Source of the DNA: Amyloporia xantha
Lineage: Eukaryota; Basidiomycota; Agaricomycetes; Polyporales; Adustoporiaceae
Direction: 5' to 3'
Assembly: GCA_036971615.1 (NCBI GenBank)
Contig: JAYKKR010000040.1
Coordinates: forward strand, 62,001 to 126,000
DNA length: 64,000 nucleotides
Shown: positions 44,085 through 57,158 of the stretch, one piece after another
How positions within the stretch are numbered: position 1 is the first letter of the stretch
Layout: the number at the start of each line of letters is the position of its first letter
Made by a program: the position numbers and the translations under genes
Notes under the pieces: generated by a model
What the model saw: the letters and a program-made list of their open reading frames with translations, nothing else
Told to the model about the DNA's origin: nothing
The model's database searches: none

Positions 44085-46149
44085 GGGAACGAATCAGTTT
44101 CTTCACCCACAACCAGTCATTCGTCGTACCGCCTGGCATCCGTTGCAAAGTTGTTCTTGGTGCTTGAGGGTCATATTCTTGCCGAGAAGGGAGTATTATC
44201 TTGGTGCGTGCTCTCCATCAGCTGGCGTAGGTCTTGCCGCACAGAGCCGGTTATTGGTGATAGTGTTTACTTCCCCGAGAATCGTTACCTCTGTTACACC
44301 TCTCGGATATAATAGATGGCGTGTTGCCCGTCAATGATGTCGGACAACGGTGACACATGCCAATTGCAGACTTGTTGTATAACGCTACAGAGCGCCGCAT
44401 GACACGATGCATTAACAGCTATGGTACCTCCCCCCCCCCTTTCATTTATGACACTAGTAGTCGAGGGGCGCATAGGGCCAGGCTGTCATAAACAGCCTAG
44501 ACGTGCTGGTTATCCTGATGGCTGATCTAGAAATATACACGAACGAGACTGCAGCCGTTCAGACCAGCATGGAACTATGGCCCCCTCTATATGTCTTTGT
44601 TGCGAACATTCGGAGTTACCGTTTACATAGTTTGGGCCAGCGTGCAAAGATCCGCGTCGTTCTCTCCCTTTGATGCAGGGCTGATTATGGGATTATAGGG
44701 ACGACCCTGTCGAGAAATATTTTCCTAATTTTACATATCGAGCGGACGGATTCCGCCCCGCTAGCAAGGCCGGTTCTACTACGCATCCTTCGATCACTCT
44801 ATATCAACTCGCTAGCCATATGTCTGGTATGGGCCGCGATTGGCCTCCGGGAACCGTTAGCAACTGGCCTCACGACATGCACGGAGGCGGACCACCGCCC
44901 ACGAATGGCTTGCCATTCCCAAGTCACGAAGCTCTATTTGAAGCTATCGCGAGGTATCGCCTCACCTCACCACCATGGTCATATCCAGCATACTCTAATA
45001 CTGGGACGGGTCTTCTGGGCATCGCGCTGGTTGCTGCCAATCGCGCTGCGAGTAAGAATCCGGAGCGAGAGCCTGTGACCTATGCGGAATTGGTACAACG
45101 AGACATTTTCGACCCGCTCGGCATGAATGGGACGCATTTCCTGGCCACAGAAGCAAACAAGGACATGGTGGTTGTCCCGTCATTAGCGCCAGAAGTTGCT
45201 GTAAGTCACTTCAAATGTCGTCTTGTTACCTGGATACGTATGCCTGAGTTTCTCCAGGATCAGGACTTCTTAGATGCAATGAACCCTGCTGCGGGACAGT
45301 TTTCCTCTCTGTCTGACACCATCACTGTTATTCAAACCTTGCTAAACCCTGCGGATCCCAAGAGCTTACTCTCTCGGTATATGATGGACAAGTGGATGCA
45401 GCCTGTCCATTCTTTTGAAGAAGACGACTGGACGGAGATCGGTTTCATATGGGAGATAATCAAAGCCCGGGACTCGAACGGCCGACTCAGGAAGATCTAT
45501 TGGAAATGTTAGTGGTCGATAGTCTGCTCTGGCAACATTTGTGTCTGATTATTGCCTTGTAGTGGGTGCCATGGCAGGATATCACGCCGCCATTGCTATT
45601 CATCCAGGAACTTCGTACGGTATTTCAGTGCTCATGGGCGGACACTATCCAGATGCAGCTAAGATCGCCTACAACGCCTTTGAGATTTTTCAGCCTGCCA
45701 TTGACGAAGCTCTGGCCGAGTATTCTCGCGAACTGTATCGAGGCGTTTGGGAAAGCAACGACGGGCACAGCAACATGACTATCACTGTCGAGAAAGGCAC
45801 TCTCTATGCGGAGCGCCTTGTGCTCCAAGATATCGACATACTGCCGCTCTTCTACGCCACGGGCAGACTTGCCCTTAGGTCGTCCGAAAGAAGAGATGAG
45901 TTCAGGCAAGTCCTTCCTGACGCGTGTTTGCTGGACATTGTTGCTCATTCTCACGGAACTACCAGACTGGATACAGGTATCCCTGGATATAACGGCAAGA
46001 GTCATATGGGTTGCTATCCGTATTGGAACGGCCAGGACTTGTGGGGTCTACGCAACGATGCACCCCTCAACCTAATCTACTTTCAGGGTTCTGGAAGTGA
46101 TCGTACATTACATGTTCCGGCCGTCGGTGTAGTGCTGAAGCGGTCCTGA
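44085..46149 (+). pseudogene. Beta-lactamase-like serine hydrolase, 3' part (split by transposon)
   Basis: Exons 44085-44203, 44699-45200, 45258-45507 and 45563-46149. The first piece reads GNESVSSPTTSHSSYRLASVAK, holding the catalytic SxxK motif (SVAK) only about 20 codons after the insertion point. The 495-bp intron is long for this genome and contains a run of about 12 C; it joins LSW to DDPVEKYFPNF in phase. Then come HMSGMGRDW, the second motif YSNTG (YxN), and a third-motif region GISVLMGGHYP. A C-terminal beta-rich domain ends LHVPAVGVVLKRS. Members are serine hydrolases of the class C beta-lactamase/LACTB fold. Apart from the insertion nothing looks decayed, so the disruption seems recent. 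Confidence 0.88.
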
Positions 46150-46687
46150 TTTGGTGGGCTTTCCAATATGTTGGTGACATCGTACCTTATTGGAGGCTGT
46201 CTTGGTTGAAGATATACTGTATTCAGCGTCGGGCGATGCTTATTGAGCACCGCAATGCAAGCGAACACGTGTAAAACGTTGGCCGAGATCTTAGCTTCGA
46301 GTTGTGGGCCATCTTTCTAGACAGATACAAACTGGGTTCTGTTGACAGATGTATAGAAGGATGGAAGCATGCGGCCATATTCCTGAACCGGATGCTGGTA
46401 TATTTACAGGCGCTCACGATGTCACCTTCTCACAACTCACTTTGACACGGAATGCGGCTTCACTGGACATGGAGGTAACCATCAAGCCAATTTGATACTG
46501 CGTGAATGTATCAATCTGATCCAAGCAAATTGAGTTCAAGGACAAATAAGTTTGACAATCCCCTAATTCCTCGGGGTTGGCGATAGACCGTTATTATATT
46601 ATAGTAATCGTTGCTCTCTTCTCCGACCCATCCACGACCATACGTTGGCTGCTAGGGAGTCCCTCTTCGCCGTGATCTGTTGTCAAC
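46150..46687. other. Intergenic, promoter of the 7-TM gene
   Basis: No gene seen. Contains the 3' region of the hydrolase and an AT-rich stretch (TATTATATTATAG near 46591-46604) upstream of the next start. Confidence 0.5.
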
Positions 46688-47869
46688 ATGTCGTCTACCA
46701 CTGCTGGTGCCCGCAATAGCTACGCAGCTGCTCTTGTGGCCTGCATCATGTATGGTGCGTTTGACCCCGTAATTATTGGCTCGGGATTGCTCAGCCCACA
46801 AATCACAGGGTTCTATGTTCTTTTAGCGGCACAGTGCATTCACGGTCTTTGGATCAAACGCGGTGGATCTGCTACGGGGCGAAACGCTACGCTCGCATAC
46901 GCTATCCTTCTCTTTGTGGTGCAAACTATCTACTTTGTTGCGGGATGTAGATGGAGCGCGATCGAGTTCGTGGACGCGACAGTCGATCCGGCAGTCTTCG
47001 CAGGAGAGCTTTCATCGAATCTCTCACTGCTTAAGGATGTAATGTATACCATCAATATATGGCTTGCGGACAGTTTCCTGGTGCGTTCTTGCGACCGTCC
47101 TCAATACCGCAAGTGCTAATACATATGTCAAATATCCAGCTGTATAGGGCTTACATTATATGGGGTGCAGACTACACGTTGTTAGTCCCTGCTGTTTTGT
47201 ATCTTGGATCACTTGGTAAACGTCGTTTTTCACAGCATCCAATATTCTATGTTGACTCCAATGTAATAAAGCTAGCGGGATTGGTCTCCTCGTCGAGACC
47301 GGCAAGCCAGGGGCTGTCTTTGGCGAAGCCTCTGTCATTAACTTTGGGACGCCTTTCTGGTCTCTATCTGTTGCCACCAATGTGAGCGCAACATTGCTCA
47401 TTGCTGGTAGACTGCTATACCGTCGGCGAGCGCCTTCTCGTATGAACAATGGCACGGGCACAGGAGTCCTTCGGACGAATTCTTCTACTGCGATCATCTT
47501 TGTCGAATCTGCTGCCCTCTATGCCATATGTGCCATTGTGTATATCCCACTGTTCGCTGTGGACACGCCTGTTCAGTATCCATTTTCCGCATTATTAGGA
47601 GGGGTAGTGGTAAGCTCAATCACACCGTTCACTACTGCGCCGAATATACTAATGATCGTTGCTAGAGCATAGCACCCACCTTGATCATGGTTCGGATGGC
47701 GAAGGGTACTGCCCTCACCCAGGAATGGAGCGAGATACCTCTCAATGACATGTCGTCCCCAGAGGTTCCGCGTGCTTCTAAGTCTACGGAAACTATACCG
47801 GTGAGCAAGTTTGCGACCACATTTGAGGTATCCTTATTGACAAAATCTACAGAAGCAGGTGGTGGCTGA
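46688..47869 (+). CDS. Integral membrane protein, about seven TM segments
   Basis: Exons 46688-46754, 46809-47080, 47140-47215, 47272-47609 and 47666-47869, all with GT-AG introns of 46-59 bp. Hydrophobic segments can be seen in LVACIMYGFYVLLAAQCI, LAYAILLFVVQTIYFVAG, INIWLADSFLLYRAYIIWG, YTLLVPAVLYLGSL, FWSLSVATNVSATLLIAG, VESAALYAICAIVYIPLF and YPFSALLGGVVSIAPTLIMV. The tail is cytoplasmic, Ser/Thr-rich. It resembles a very large family of Agaricomycete seven-helix proteins of unknown function. No STE3 pheromone-receptor signature was recognised. Receptor-like signalling is possible but not shown. Confidence 0.82.
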
Positions 47870-48152
47870 ATCCATTGTTTGATCCGAGATACGATGTAGT
47901 GCGCACGGTTCGATTCGCCCTAGTTGTACGTCTTATGGATAATGCCAGTTATGATGACAGATTATGATACGATACGGACATTCTCTTTTCTGTACGGATA
48001 GGTTCTGAGGACACAGTAAATCGACTGTAAAGGACATTGTTTTCATGGCTATTCGCCCTACGATTTGCGCTGAAAGTCATGTCTTTGGAATCAACAGCAG
48101 AGACAACACTAGTAAATTTTGTTTATGGTGTGTAGATTGAACGGCCTGGTTA
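47870..48152. other. Convergent 3' regions
   Basis: Spacer between two convergent genes; nothing else seen. Confidence 0.5.
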
Positions 48153-49087
48153 CTAATTGATGCACTTCAATGTCTCGTATTGATTCAACCTGAACCCTGT
48201 CTGTAATAACGACTGCGCAGATGCAGCTGTAGCGATGGGACAGTCAGTATCTAGTGCTGAAGTAGATAACAGTAGTGGGAATGACCTACTCATTGTAGTG
48301 ACACCTTCCAGGGAGTAGCGAATCTCACATCCATCTGTCGGGCACCTCCATTGGAAAAACATGTGTGATCGCGAAGGGCAATGGAAGGGCCGAGAAGTAC
48401 TCTGTATTCCGGAAGCGAAACGGAGTGTGTCAACGAGTCTCTTCCCCGAAAATTGCCCGGCACCACGCAATAGCCAGATCTCAACGTCCTGGCCGTTGAT
48501 ATACCGCTGACTGTCTCCCACACTAGAATTCCCTAATGCTGGTTGCACATTATTGACGACAAAAGTACAATTCTCGAGGCCGTGATCGGGTACGTAGAAT
48601 TCAACGTGTGCAGAGACCTAGTCGATGACTGACATGGTGAGTGGATGTCGACGCAATGATATATATCTGCACGCACATCACCGCCAAAGGCAAGTCCAGT
48701 CTTGTCGTCCGGTGCATGGACAGGAGTCATGCTTCACATGTCATCTCCTTGGAGAGTTGCGAAGGACTTGGGAAAAGTTGTTCGGCTTCGACAGGAACTA
48801 CGATTACGCTCATCAAGTGATTCAAGGCCGAGGTATACGCTCGGTGTCTTGACTGGTATAGAGATTGTGTGATGTAGACCGGGGGCGGGGAAGAGGGTGA
48901 CATTCGCTATGGACAGGGTGGTGGATAGCATAGACGCAACGATGAAGAAGGTCCAGCTCCATCCAGTATAACGCATGGATACAGATGGAATTCCCCTCCC
49001 GCCATCGGAGCCGTTGAAAGGGACGTGGTCCAAGGTGTTTGTATCATCAACCTCCAGTGCCACGTAACCATAATCTGAGGTCGACAT
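48153..49087 (-). CDS. Membrane-anchored protein neighbouring the UstYa-like gene
   Basis: Start at ATG 49087 (MSTSDYGYVALEVDD) rather than 49129. One TM segment near residue 55 (WTFFIVASMLSTTLSIANV) follows a short cytoplasmic tail. The next exon, from about 48630, reads FYVPDHGLENCTFVVNN and DVEIWLLRGAGQFSGKRLVDTLRF, and the end holds CPTDGCEIRY and FRLNQYETL. I recall similar single-TM proteins with a beta-rich outer domain in Agaricomycetes, often near UstYa-like genes; the function is unknown. The intron between the TM exon and the outer domain is not firmly placed. Its start is about 0.6 kb from the divergent UstYa-like gene, consistent with shared regulation. Confidence 0.6.
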
Positions 49088-49694
49088 CCTTGGGCTTAGA
49101 CTGAGAGAGGAAAGGGGCGGGTTGGACAAAGGGCTTGCTAGTGCTAGAAGACAGATTTAACGACGAGAAGAACCGCATGATCATCCGGCGGCCGAACACA
49201 TACTCGCCGATGGTCAACCAGAACAAATGAAATCGTAAATTATCGATGTCATGTACATGGTAGACATATTGGAATCAGTAATATTGCAAGGATAAAGTTC
49301 CAGGTGTACATCACGGATCATCCTAGACCCACCTGCCAAAACTTCAGCTTCAGTACCTGTTCTAGCAATCGAACGTACCTGGCAGAACGGATTAATCGTA
49401 AGATGCATGCCAGATACGACCATGAACAACTCGAGCGCATCTGCTATAATGATCAGATGCAGAAATCAGCTAACGCTTATCCACAAAGTCGGAGATGCAG
49501 TATGTCCGGGAGAAAGTAGACTTGCCTGCTCCTTTCGCGCCAATGGCCCGGACCTTGCTATATATGATTTAAAATCTAGACAGACGGTGAAGCGCGAAGT
49601 GAACACAGTACAAAACATACCCGCCTTCGAGTTTGAGACAAACCTGCCACCTATCCTCCTTCGATCTCTCACAGCTGAATCCGCAGAGGTCACC
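49088..49694. other. Divergent promoter region
   Basis: Intergenic region between the minus-strand membrane protein and the UstYa-like gene. Short frames (for example 49466-49780 minus) have no support. Confidence 0.5.
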
Positions 49695-50376
49695 ATGAAC
49701 AACACATCGCGCATCAGACAGGAGAGATACAGGCTCGTTGCCGCTGTATTGACACTCATATCCGCCATGCTGTTCAACACTCACTTCGTCTTGAAAGCGT
49801 GGTCGTTCGATCGCAGTGTCAACAAGCCCAATTACTGTACGTGACTCTGCGCATACGCCCTACAACGTCTGCTGATAGAAAGACCACATTTGCATTACCC
49901 ATCCGCTTTTTAAAGCCTATATTGAATTTGACTTTCCTCCATCTCTGTTACCGCTATCGAAACACCCGTACAGCGCAAGATTGACGGTAGAGGACACAGT
50001 GCACTATCAATTCAATGATACAGAGGAGTGGCAGAGTATATTCCCACCAGGCGGTGGATTTGTGCGTCTTGGACCTGAGAACCGCATGTTCGGTATTTCT
50101 ATGTTCCACCAGCTGCACTGTCTGGACAAGATGCGCAGAGCAATAGTCCGCGAGCCACCGTCTGAGTGGGAAAAATCGCACACACAGCACTGCCTGAATT
50201 ACATTCGGCAGATGATACTGTGTGCGTCAAATACGCGGTTGGAAAATGTTAAGGAGTCGGAAGCCGGATTAAAAGTGGATGGACTGGGGTTGGAGCATAA
50301 ATGCAGAGATTGGAGTGCTCTTTACGCGATGGCAGAAGAAAACCATAGCCATTGGCCTGAGGACATTTATCCGTAG
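49695..50376 (+). CDS. UstYa-like (DUF3328) protein
   Basis: Exon 1 49695-49836 gives a short N-tail and one TM helix (LVAAVLTLISAMLFNTHFVL). After an intron of 46 bp (49837-49882) the outer domain starts YHICITHPLFKAYIEFDFPP. It carries both hallmark motifs: HQLHCLDKMRRAI (HxxHC) and, after about 40 residues, HTQHCLNYIRQMILC (HxxHC), followed by a conserved HKCRDW and ending HWPEDIYP. The family includes UstYa of ustiloxin synthesis, type II membrane proteins that oxidise or cyclise peptide and other natural products. No obvious precursor peptide gene or backbone synthase lies beside it, though a transporter does. The substrate is unknown. Length about 211 aa, usual for the family. Confidence 0.88.
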
Positions 50377-51873
50377 CGAACTTTGGGACATGAAGCACTT
50401 ACTGGCACTAATTGTTGGTTTATGATGTTGGCAAGGGAGGTGTCGATATTGCTTTGCAATCTGACCCGTGAGAGGAAGTGGCGTTTAAAGACTCGATTAT
50501 GTTGTCCACAACCTGTTTTACGACCCTTAGATAGTAATCGGACGGAGTGTTTCAAAGTCAGTAAGAGAACTCAGTGTCGTTGTTACACACATGATGCACC
50601 AATCTGGCAGTGACACAAGCCGCCTAAGTTGTCACTGAGCATTGCTGATTTCCAATTTTGTCGCCTTCGCCGCAATACTGGGGAAACTTGGCAAGAACAC
50701 GAATTGAAGGTTCCGACAAGCACGGTCGCCGAGAGATTCATGTCTCACTGAGAGTAGTCACTAACGAGTAATCCAAGATCCTATTTTGTCGGGGAAATTG
50801 ATGTTGGTCACGTGTGCTTGTCACCCTCTCAGCTGTAATTTCATGCATACAACATGCTGCGTCCGTCCAACGCAGTTACTGCGGCAACTTATGTTTTCCA
50901 TTCTCATTCGTTACAGTACATGCATTCTGGACATTCAGTGCGAGACGTTATCGTGTTGGAGAAGACTGAAACCTATTCCTGAAGCCCATTAAACTTGCCC
51001 ATCACGACAGAGCGCCGCAGGCGCATTCAGGCCGAGTCTACGAGAGCTGGTAGTACCTATCCTGCCTACCGCATGATCATGTCACGAGTGCTGGTGAGAC
51101 TTTCTGTCTATGTGGTTGCCGTATTATCGTGTTCACGGATTCTACGATTGGGCTCCCGCCTTCTGTTCTTTGATGGTCATGTCCGGTAGATAGACCCCGT
51201 ACACCTGCGGAATTATTGCGAATCGGGGGGAGGTGCAGTACTTTGATGCGGAGTCACCGCTCGATGTGGCGGCTGCCTATCTGGTTTGGAATTGGTTCGT
51301 AGTATGGTAGACATGTCGGCTTGCCATCTGCCATTTCGCCAACTCGGCGCGGTAGCGACGATCGTTGTCTGGAGCCACGCCACAGAAAGTGCCCAGTCGT
51401 ATTAGGGAAGTGTCTCGTCGAGGAAGGTTGTCTCATATCAAGGCTATGCCTGAGCCCAACAACTGGGCAATCTTTTCTTGTTATTCAAATCCTCGGCAGT
51501 TGATCTCGAAAGGAGTAGAGAGATATGATTTCTCCCCGTGTCTCATGCAGCCATCTGACGACTGCGCACACTTTTGCATCTAGAACGTTGGGTTCCAGAA
51601 AAGGCAGACGTCAAACATGAGGTGGACGAACTCCGGGAAGTTCGCTGTTTTACCTTCCAACAGATCGTGAACCTTGTTGGCAGATGTTGCTCCAACTCGG
51701 TGCATCCTCGCACGCACAGTGCATGTCACCGTTCAATATTCATCGGTATATGCGTATCCTCTATTGCCATTCGCAGACATACTATAACCGGCTCAATCCA
51801 GACTGTGCTTTCACCTGGATCCCCTCTTTCCTCCTACTACGTATACTCAACGTCCGTGGGCTGTGAGATACTC
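50377..51873. other. Intergenic, no gene recognised
   Basis: About 1.5 kb with short frames only, none with splice sites or family features. The last 100 bases form the promoter of the MFS gene. No candidate RiPP precursor for the UstYa-like protein was recognised. Confidence 0.5.
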
Positions 51874-54063
51874 ATGGCAGAACGAGGCAGGTCGATGTCG
51901 CCATCATCAGCAGTCCACGCGGATGTCCAGCAACTGCAAGGAGACCCGCGTCCAGAGCGGAAGCCAGCATCGTTCTGGCTGTCCATGCTTTCGTTAATGA
52001 TTGCTACCTTCCTTGCTGCGTTAGACACTGTACGTGACATCGTCTGCATTATTCGTCAAATCGCTGAATTCAACTCTACGTTACAGAGCGCCGTATCAAC
52101 CGCCCTGCCCACAATCGTGAACCACCTTCACGGAAAGGAATTTGTATGGGTCGGTTCTGCCTACACACTTGCAGGGACAGCATTCCTTCCTCTTTCCGGC
52201 CATCTGGCGAATATATTTGGCCGTCGTCCAGTCTTGTTGTCTTGCCTCGCGATCTTCGCTCTTGGCAGTGCACTGTCTGGAGCCGCACAGAGCATGCCTA
52301 TGCTCATTGGAGGACGTAGTAAGTCACCTTTCTGATGATTAGCGGCGCCAATCCAACGACGACTTGCAACATAGCTGTGCAAGGCATCGGTGCCGGTGGC
52401 ATTCTGTCACTGACCGAAATTATACTGTCTGATCTCGTACCGCTTCGCGAACGCGGCGCATACCAAGGGATGATCGGACTCGTGTGGTCGATTGCTTCTG
52501 TCATTGGACCGGTAGTGGTACGTCGATTGCACTAGGCCTATAGCTCGACCTCACCCTATTTTCCAGGGTGGAGCATTCGCACAGCGACGCGATTTCACTT
52601 GGCGCGGATTGTTTTGTGAGTGTTAGGACGCCACTCATCAAGGTTTCCATCCATTTTATCTTGTTGTGGCGATGAGACCTCAATCTTCCTCTGACGGGGA
52701 TCTCGATGTTTCTCTGCATCCTTTTCCTCAAGCTCAAGACTCCTCGATCCACCTTTCGGGAAAAGTTTCGAAGAATCGATTGGGTGTATGTCCAATCGTC
52801 GTCTTTCCACGATATACTCTCATGCATGGTGTATGCTGCGGACAGAGGCAACATACTGATTATAGGCAGCACGACCGCGGCGCTCCTTGGCTTGACATGG
52901 GGAGGGGTCCAATATCCGTGGTCCTCTGCCCAGGTCCTCGCTCCACTCATCATAGGCTTTGTTGGCATCATCTGCTGCGTGGTCTACGAGGCTCTAGTTC
53001 CGGCAGAACCGACGATTCCCTGGCGTATACTCAGCAACCATACGACGGTCAGCGGGTAAGTGTGAACCTTTTGTATGCGCATCAGCATAGTCGAGGGTTT
53101 CTTTTACTTAGATATATAGGCACGGCACTCCAGGGCCTTATAATAGCTGCCGCCTTATGTTCGTGACGAGACTCAAACCTCGAGAGAGATGGAACTCGCG
53201 CGCTGACATCTGTTATATTTAGTCTACCTTCCCGTTTATTTCCAAGCATGCAAGGATGCAGATCCATTGTCCAGTGGAGTGGACATGTTGCCCTACAGCT
53301 TCTCTGTAGCGCCATTTGCCATCGTTGCTGGGGGCACTGCGACTGCTTTCAATCGGTATAAGCCGCAAAACGTCATCGCATGGTGCTTCATTGTCATCGG
53401 AATGGGCCTTCAGAGCACACTCCACGAGAATAGCGCTACGAGAAATTGGGTCGGTTTCCAGATTGTCGCGGGTATTGGGTTTGGCCTGCTGGTTCGTATG
53501 AGATTCTGCTCGTCGCATTTACAGTTGCTTATCTGTTACCTGTTGCCGACAGTTCACTGCTACCACCTTTCCTATTCTCGCGCCCTTGTCCGTCACCGAC
53601 AATGCAAGTGCACTCTCATTTTTCATATTTGTCAGATCGTTCTTTCAGGTATGTGATGTTGTTGCACCACAACGCAATACTGAATCGCTTTTTTGCGAAC
53701 GCGACGTAGGCCTGGGGTATCACCATCGGATCGACGGTGCTTCAAAATCAACTGCATTCTCGGTTGCCCTCGACATTCCTGGATCAGATTCACGGGGTCG
53801 AGATAGCATACGCTGTCATACCAGAGATTCCGTCCCTTCCTGAACCCCTCAAGGACGAGGTTCGTGCTGCGTTCGCGCAGTCACTGGATGTTCTGTGGGA
53901 AGTGATGATTGCTGTAGCCGGAGTAGGTTTGGTGAGCTCGCTCGTGATGCGTGAGCTACCTTTACAGAGCATAGTCGATCACACTTGGGGCATGGACTCG
54001 GCGGAGAGGAAAGATGATGGCGTTTTAGAAGAGCACGGCATGCCAGATATGAATACCAGCTGA
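51874..54063 (+). CDS. MFS drug:H+ antiporter, DHA2-type, 14 TM segments
   Basis: Ten exons read by eye: 51874-52029, 52087-52318, 52375-52517, 52567-52615, 52677-52785, 52846-53055, 53112-53158, 53223-53491, 53553-53649, 53710-54063. The cytoplasmic N-tail is followed by SMLSLMIATFLAALDT (motif D1-like in TM1), STALPTIVNHLHG, WVGSAYTLAGTAFLPLSGHLANIFGRRPVLL (motif A), the motif C region GIGAGGILSLTE ... GVVWSIASVIGPVVGG-type sequence, then FYLNLPLTGISMFL, TWGGVQYPWSS, LPVYFQACKDADPLSSG and QAWGITIGSTVLQNQL. This is typical of fungal DHA2 exporters of toxins or metabolites at the plasma membrane. All introns are in frame, so the gene looks intact. Its position near the UstYa-like gene could mean export of a product, which is inference. 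Confidence 0.92.
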
Positions 54064-57000
54064 TGGTAATATGGGCTTATCATCTGTTAGGTTTCTATTG
54101 TACTTTAACGCCATCGACGTCCTAGGCTACTCTTCATACCGTAACACGGGTGTATGGACCAGATATACCCGTTGCGGTCCACCATTCTTGCGAAGTGTCA
54201 ACACAGCGCAGTTACTACTATTACCACGCCAGACAGAGCACTCTCCGCTGCGGGCCATCTTGGCTGAATTGGGCTCAAGCTGCATGACGAGTGGAAAGTC
54301 TGCTTCCACTGCTCCTTCATGCAGAGGGGGCCCCGTCCCGATGATTGAACGCCAGTGCAGCACGACCTATGATGAACGGCGTAAGAGATGACTCCTAGTC
54401 ACAACGCCTAATTTTGCAATTCAGGTAGATTCACTTCATCGGGGGGCGTCAAATCTGCTTCATTGTACTTACCTGTCTTCTCATCATGTCCATCAGCAAA
54501 AGTGCAGATTCCAGATCTACGCTGGCTAAGTTTATAATCACGCCGGGGGTATGTCACGAGCAGGTAAACTCAGGTAAACGGATACAAACCGCACCCAGCC
54601 TTGTACAGGTAGACAATGTAGTGACAGCACGGTGTGCATATACATTATCAGCTCGTGTAAATGTCAGAATGGCAAAGGTTATATCATTCCAGACATCTTC
54701 AGATGCAGGGGTGCCGGCAGCAAAGTATGTCCAGCACTATTACCACGCATATATTGAGTTATATTATGATCTAGCACCGGGTACCTACTGTAATTGCAGC
54801 ATCACTTAAGAAGAGAAATCATTTAATCATACTCAATAGAGACAGTCCGTGTTATATAGAGAGAAGTGATAACAGTACCGTAACAGCCCGCGCAGGGCTG
54901 CGCAGGGACGAGAACGGCGGCGCATGCAACTCAGATTCGACCTCCGCTATAAAAGACGCCCACGGATCCCCATCGCATCTTACCATCGTTCCATCACCTG
55001 ATCGCCCACCGACTTGCCAATCCGCGACCGCGGCGGCTCCTGTTGAAGACGTCGTTCGTGCGGACCGTGCCAAGACGCCAGGTAAGTATTCTATTTGAAC
55101 CTACAACATTCGTCCCATCGTCGCCCAAAGAATATACTGAAGATGGAGGCCAATGATGAGTTTCCTACGCCTATATGCTATCTCTACACACGTATACTCT
55201 ATTTTACATTCTACCTTCTAGCATTTTTAGGTCTTCGCGCAATTTGTAAGTGTGTACTCTCGGTACTATCAGAGCTGAGTCTGGTTTATCGCTCGCTATG
55301 CCCCTACAGGACCCTCGGCGTCGCTGCTTTTGGCGCAGCAGCATGCGGCGCACCGGAACATGATGGACGCTACGGGGGTGTCGGCCTGAGGGAGGATAGG
55401 TGAGTCTCACACAGTAACGTGTATCGCACTCTGATTCCTGCTAGGTGACATTGCGGTGGCTCACAGATCGGCTATCACTCTGCTCTGCTTTTTGTATCTC
55501 TTGGGCTCTGGCAACTGGTGCAAAGGATTATTTCTGTACTCTGGGTCTCTGGATCTCTGGGTCTTCGTGCTCTTGCTGGTCCTTGCCCTCAGCTAAATGC
55601 TTCTGTTAGTGCCGCGGTGCCTTGCACTCTGCTCATGTGCATGACGTGGTCTGCACGGGCTCACTATTGGTGAGTGTCTCATGGGTAGCTGTTTTGTAAT
55701 CGCGCCGTTGTGGCTGGTTGGTGGTTTACTTGCCGTAGTACTTTCGTAGTGAGATTCACTATGTAATTGCATGCATAAATTATTTCAATATATATGTTTA
55801 TTTGTGTGTGACACATCAGAATGGACAATTCGCCGACAGACGTTGCCAATGGCCAACAGGCAATGCCTAATCTGGCGTACGTCTTGCGCAGATTAGTAAA
55901 CGCAATGTAATAGACCACCGGGCCCTACGGTAATTGCCCAGGTGCGATGGTCCATTACACAGGGTTGCCCGGGCTGCTACAAATATTGTAACTTTCTGTA
56001 GACGCCAGATATTCCGGGATAACTTTGACACCGGTCTGTCGAAGGTTGTCCCGACTGTTGAGCGTTGATATAGGAAGGTCTGCGTAGATCTCGAGTTGGC
56101 ACTTTTGCTGATGTCGGAGACCTAGTCCGAGAACATTGAGTCTGCGATAAAAAGCTGCGAGAATACTACTATATTATATTGTGACCACACCTCGCTGCGA
56201 CTAGCTAATACATGACCTCATCAGCGAATCGCTATCGCTCTGCAAGAGATGGTTTGAGGTTTACCCAGGGCCTGAGTGAGTCCTCTGACCGAATTTCGAC
56301 CCAGGATTCAGGTGGTCGTGATGTAATTCAGACTTTTGCAAGCTTTTCCGGCACAGTGTATCAGGAATGGGTATGAAGGGTCTTCCGCCAGATGAGAATA
56401 CATCTGTAGTACGGCCGCTGGTGCTGGGCGAAGATTTGTTCGCAAACGCCTCGTTTGCCCGATGTTGCAGGCGGGTCTCTTCGCATGGTCGCCTCGTCCC
56501 GTCACCTATAATCAGCAGAAGGAGCTTCATATTCCACAATGGTTAAATGCAGACGCTAGGGATAGTTAGAAGGTGACTGGATGCGCCACACTCGTACGAG
56601 TCGTACCTAGACCTTCTCTATCGTTTCTCTTGACGCTCCTCTCGAAGTGAACCCCCGATCTTGGATCGTGCATACGTATAGCAAGCATTGTCATGTCGGG
56701 CTGAGAGTGGTCTTTCAACCAATACAGGACGTCCTGGATCATCTTGTTCAAACCGGTCTCAGTTAGATTATATATACCTTATTTTCTATGATCATATTCT
56801 CCATTTTTCACGATTCTCAGAGCTAAATGGTTGACAACTTGACATACGAAAGGGTACGCCTCAGCTTGCTTCCTTTGTGCGGTCGACTCCGGAATGGCGC
56901 AGGTTTGGATACCTATAAGGACATTGCAGTTCCACCGTGACGGGCGACATGACGTAGGCAAAATGATACATCGTAAGCATACAACCACATACAGGTCAAG

Positions 57001-57158
57001 AATATGTTTGAAACAACATCACTACGCCAACGTGCAGACGTCTCATTCACATGCAGATTGGTGTTCAAAAGGAGCAGGCCCTGTTCATGCAGCATACTAC
57101 ATCCCCTGAGGAGAGCTTTGTGCAACACGCATTTATCAGCGTATTGTCTGCAGCGCGT
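54064..57158. other. Gene-poor region
   Basis: About 3 kb without a supported gene. A TATA box (TATAAAA, 54948-54954) precedes an exon-like stretch (55038-55081, AAPVEDVVRADRAKTP) followed by GTAAGT. The AAPVE resembles the cleavage region of the small secreted protein at 11678, but no start codon or signal peptide is visible, so it may be a decayed relative. The rest holds short frames only. Confidence 0.45.

Noticed and set aside
54852..55410. Complete gene around the TATA box at 54948
   Set aside because: No in-frame start codon before the exon-like stretch and no acceptable downstream exon; described only as a possible relic.
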